A stretch of 64,000 nucleotides of DNA, taken from assembly GCA_009760855.2 (NCBI GenBank), contig WPIO01000101.1:1106001-1170000 (forward strand), given 5' to 3'. Of this stretch, positions 63,083-64,000 are shown one piece after another. Source of the stretch: Cristatella mucedo (lineage: Eukaryota > Bryozoa > Phylactolaemata > Cristatellidae). The position numbers were made by a program, and so were the translations under genes. A model generated the notes under the pieces. It was not told the DNA's origin and did no database searches. It saw nothing but the letters and a program-made list of their open reading frames with translations. Positions within the stretch are counted from its first letter, which is position 1. The number at the start of each line of letters is the position of its first letter.

Positions 63083-64000
63083 TAATTATTATTATTACAC
63101 TGAAAATATCTGTACAGCACCCTAAGAGAACCAAATCTCCATTAATTCACTTAACAGCTTGCAGCAAAAGAAGGGATAACGGTGGAGTTGATGACATGCA
63201 AGATAGCCTGCTTGGTGAAGAATGCAAAAAACACCGAGGTGAACCTCGGGGTCTCCGGGTTAATACAAGTGCTGGTTAGTAACAGGCACTGAATCGTGAG
63301 CAAGTATGCACACAAAGTTCACTCGGACAAAGAAGCAACAATGTCACTGTCACTGACAATGTCACTGGGGCACAGGAAAAGCTCAACAGAACAGATCTGT
63401 CTTTAGCTGAGACTTAAATTATGCAAATTCAATGCTGGCGGTGACAGGTGGCCAATGTGGCTATCAGTGCATACGAACTGACGGTTCCTAAAAGATTTCA
63501 ATTTAGTGAGAGGACTCTTGCTACATCCTTAAACAAGACTGGCAGCCGAGAAGCTGGCGGTGCCAGAGAGAGAAAGCACAGCCAGCGGAGGTGCAAGGAA
63601 GTCTGATGATACGTAGCCTGGCGAAAACGAGTGAAGAGACCTGTAGGCCATCGAGAGAGGATCTTGAAAGTTGATTCTCTATAGCGAGCAAGTGAAGCTC
63701 AGACAGAAGCGGTATGATGATGCAGCTGGGCTCTTGGCAGCAGAAGCAGCTCTTGGAGACAAAAGCGACCAGCTGCTGTTGAGCACCAGTTGGCATCGAT
63801 TAATTAAGGGCAGAGGTCGCGAATCTTGAATAAAGGCAGATGCAGTAACCTAGATGCAGTGTCACAAATGCAGGAACTAGTTTGGCTGGCGTATTCTTGT
63901 CTAAGCAGGCCTTTATTTTTGGCAATGTTCCTCTGCTGAAAGTAGGTCGACTTAAAAATGGAGGGAGGCACAGTACTGATCCAATGGTGAGTCGTTTTGG
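63083..64000 (-). mobile_element. LINE 3' end, (ATT)n-tailed type, runs off the window
   Basis: Read on the minus strand, it ends GATTTGGTTCTCTTAGGGTG then a TAATAATAATAATT tail at 63083. This is the same 3' end as the plus-strand copy ending at 50275. The rest shares blocks with the 60.7-62.2 kb element. No intact coding remains. Confidence 0.6.

Larger units (their letters stand above)
58578..64000. other. Right flank upstream of exon 1: repeat-rich, no exon recognised
   Basis: I searched the minus strand for the MRCK N-terminal block (a LLDILICLYDEC-like sequence) and did not find it. The region holds a CT-rich tract (about 59193-59365), two LINE copies (60690-62160 and 63083-64000), a tRNA-like SINE (about 61145-61285) and two short tandem arrays. 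It is probably part of the next upstream intron. Confidence 0.6.

Overview
The window is animal nuclear DNA. It is dominated by one large, intron-rich gene on the minus strand that encodes an MRCK-type kinase (CDC42BP family; gek in flies). I followed it through 36 exons, from the start of the kinase domain at 58577 down to a C-terminal exon ending at 8900. Every exon has AG/GT boundaries and every join keeps the reading frame (about 1,639 codons). Residue-level comparison with human MRCK is from memory. The divergence, roughly three quarters identity in the kinase core by eye, suggests an invertebrate, but I cannot name the phylum. The amino terminus (about 70 residues in relatives) is not found and probably lies beyond 64000. 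The terminal exon with the stop codon is not resolved.

Gene layout in transcript order (descending coordinates): kinase domain (exons 1-5, 58577-49050); AGC-kinase tail with FTFT motif (exon 6, 43.6 kb); a tentative linker exon (7, 39.1 kb); long coiled coil (exons 8-17, 37.8-21.7 kb), including a well-conserved HWEAQI...DEKDARGYL segment; a 132-codon Ala/Ser/Pro-rich linker (exon 18); C1 zinc finger (19-20); PH domain (21-24); CNH/citron domain (25-33); basic linker (34); CRIB motif for Cdc42/Rac binding (35); Ser/Ala-rich tail (36). The expected product is a cytoplasmic Ser/Thr kinase that is recruited by GTP-Cdc42 and lipids and acts on the actomyosin cytoskeleton.

The introns hold abundant repeats. 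There are many long (GA)n/(CT)n tracts, a 128-bp (TG)n, a 158-bp (CT)n, a 1.15-kb minisatellite between exons 14 and 15, and several simple tandem arrays. There are 5'-truncated LINEs with recognisable reverse-transcriptase motifs (50565-52150, 39818-40680, 60690-62160, 63083-64000, 49545-50275 and smaller pieces). tRNA-derived SINEs are present, some of which share a 3' tail with one LINE type. A three-copy fold-back element lies at 54745-56239. There is also a likely DNA-transposon remnant at 24.2 kb and a possible gag-like remnant at 44.4-45.2 kb.

The first 8.8 kb, downstream of the gene, contain no gene I can recognise. They hold a decayed LINE fragment, a tRNA-like SINE piece, microsatellites and one 282-codon ORF of unknown status. 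From 58578 to 64000 (upstream of exon 1, probably the next intron) there is repeat-rich DNA with no recognised exon. I saw no genuine tRNA or rRNA gene, no CRISPR array and no prokaryotic feature.
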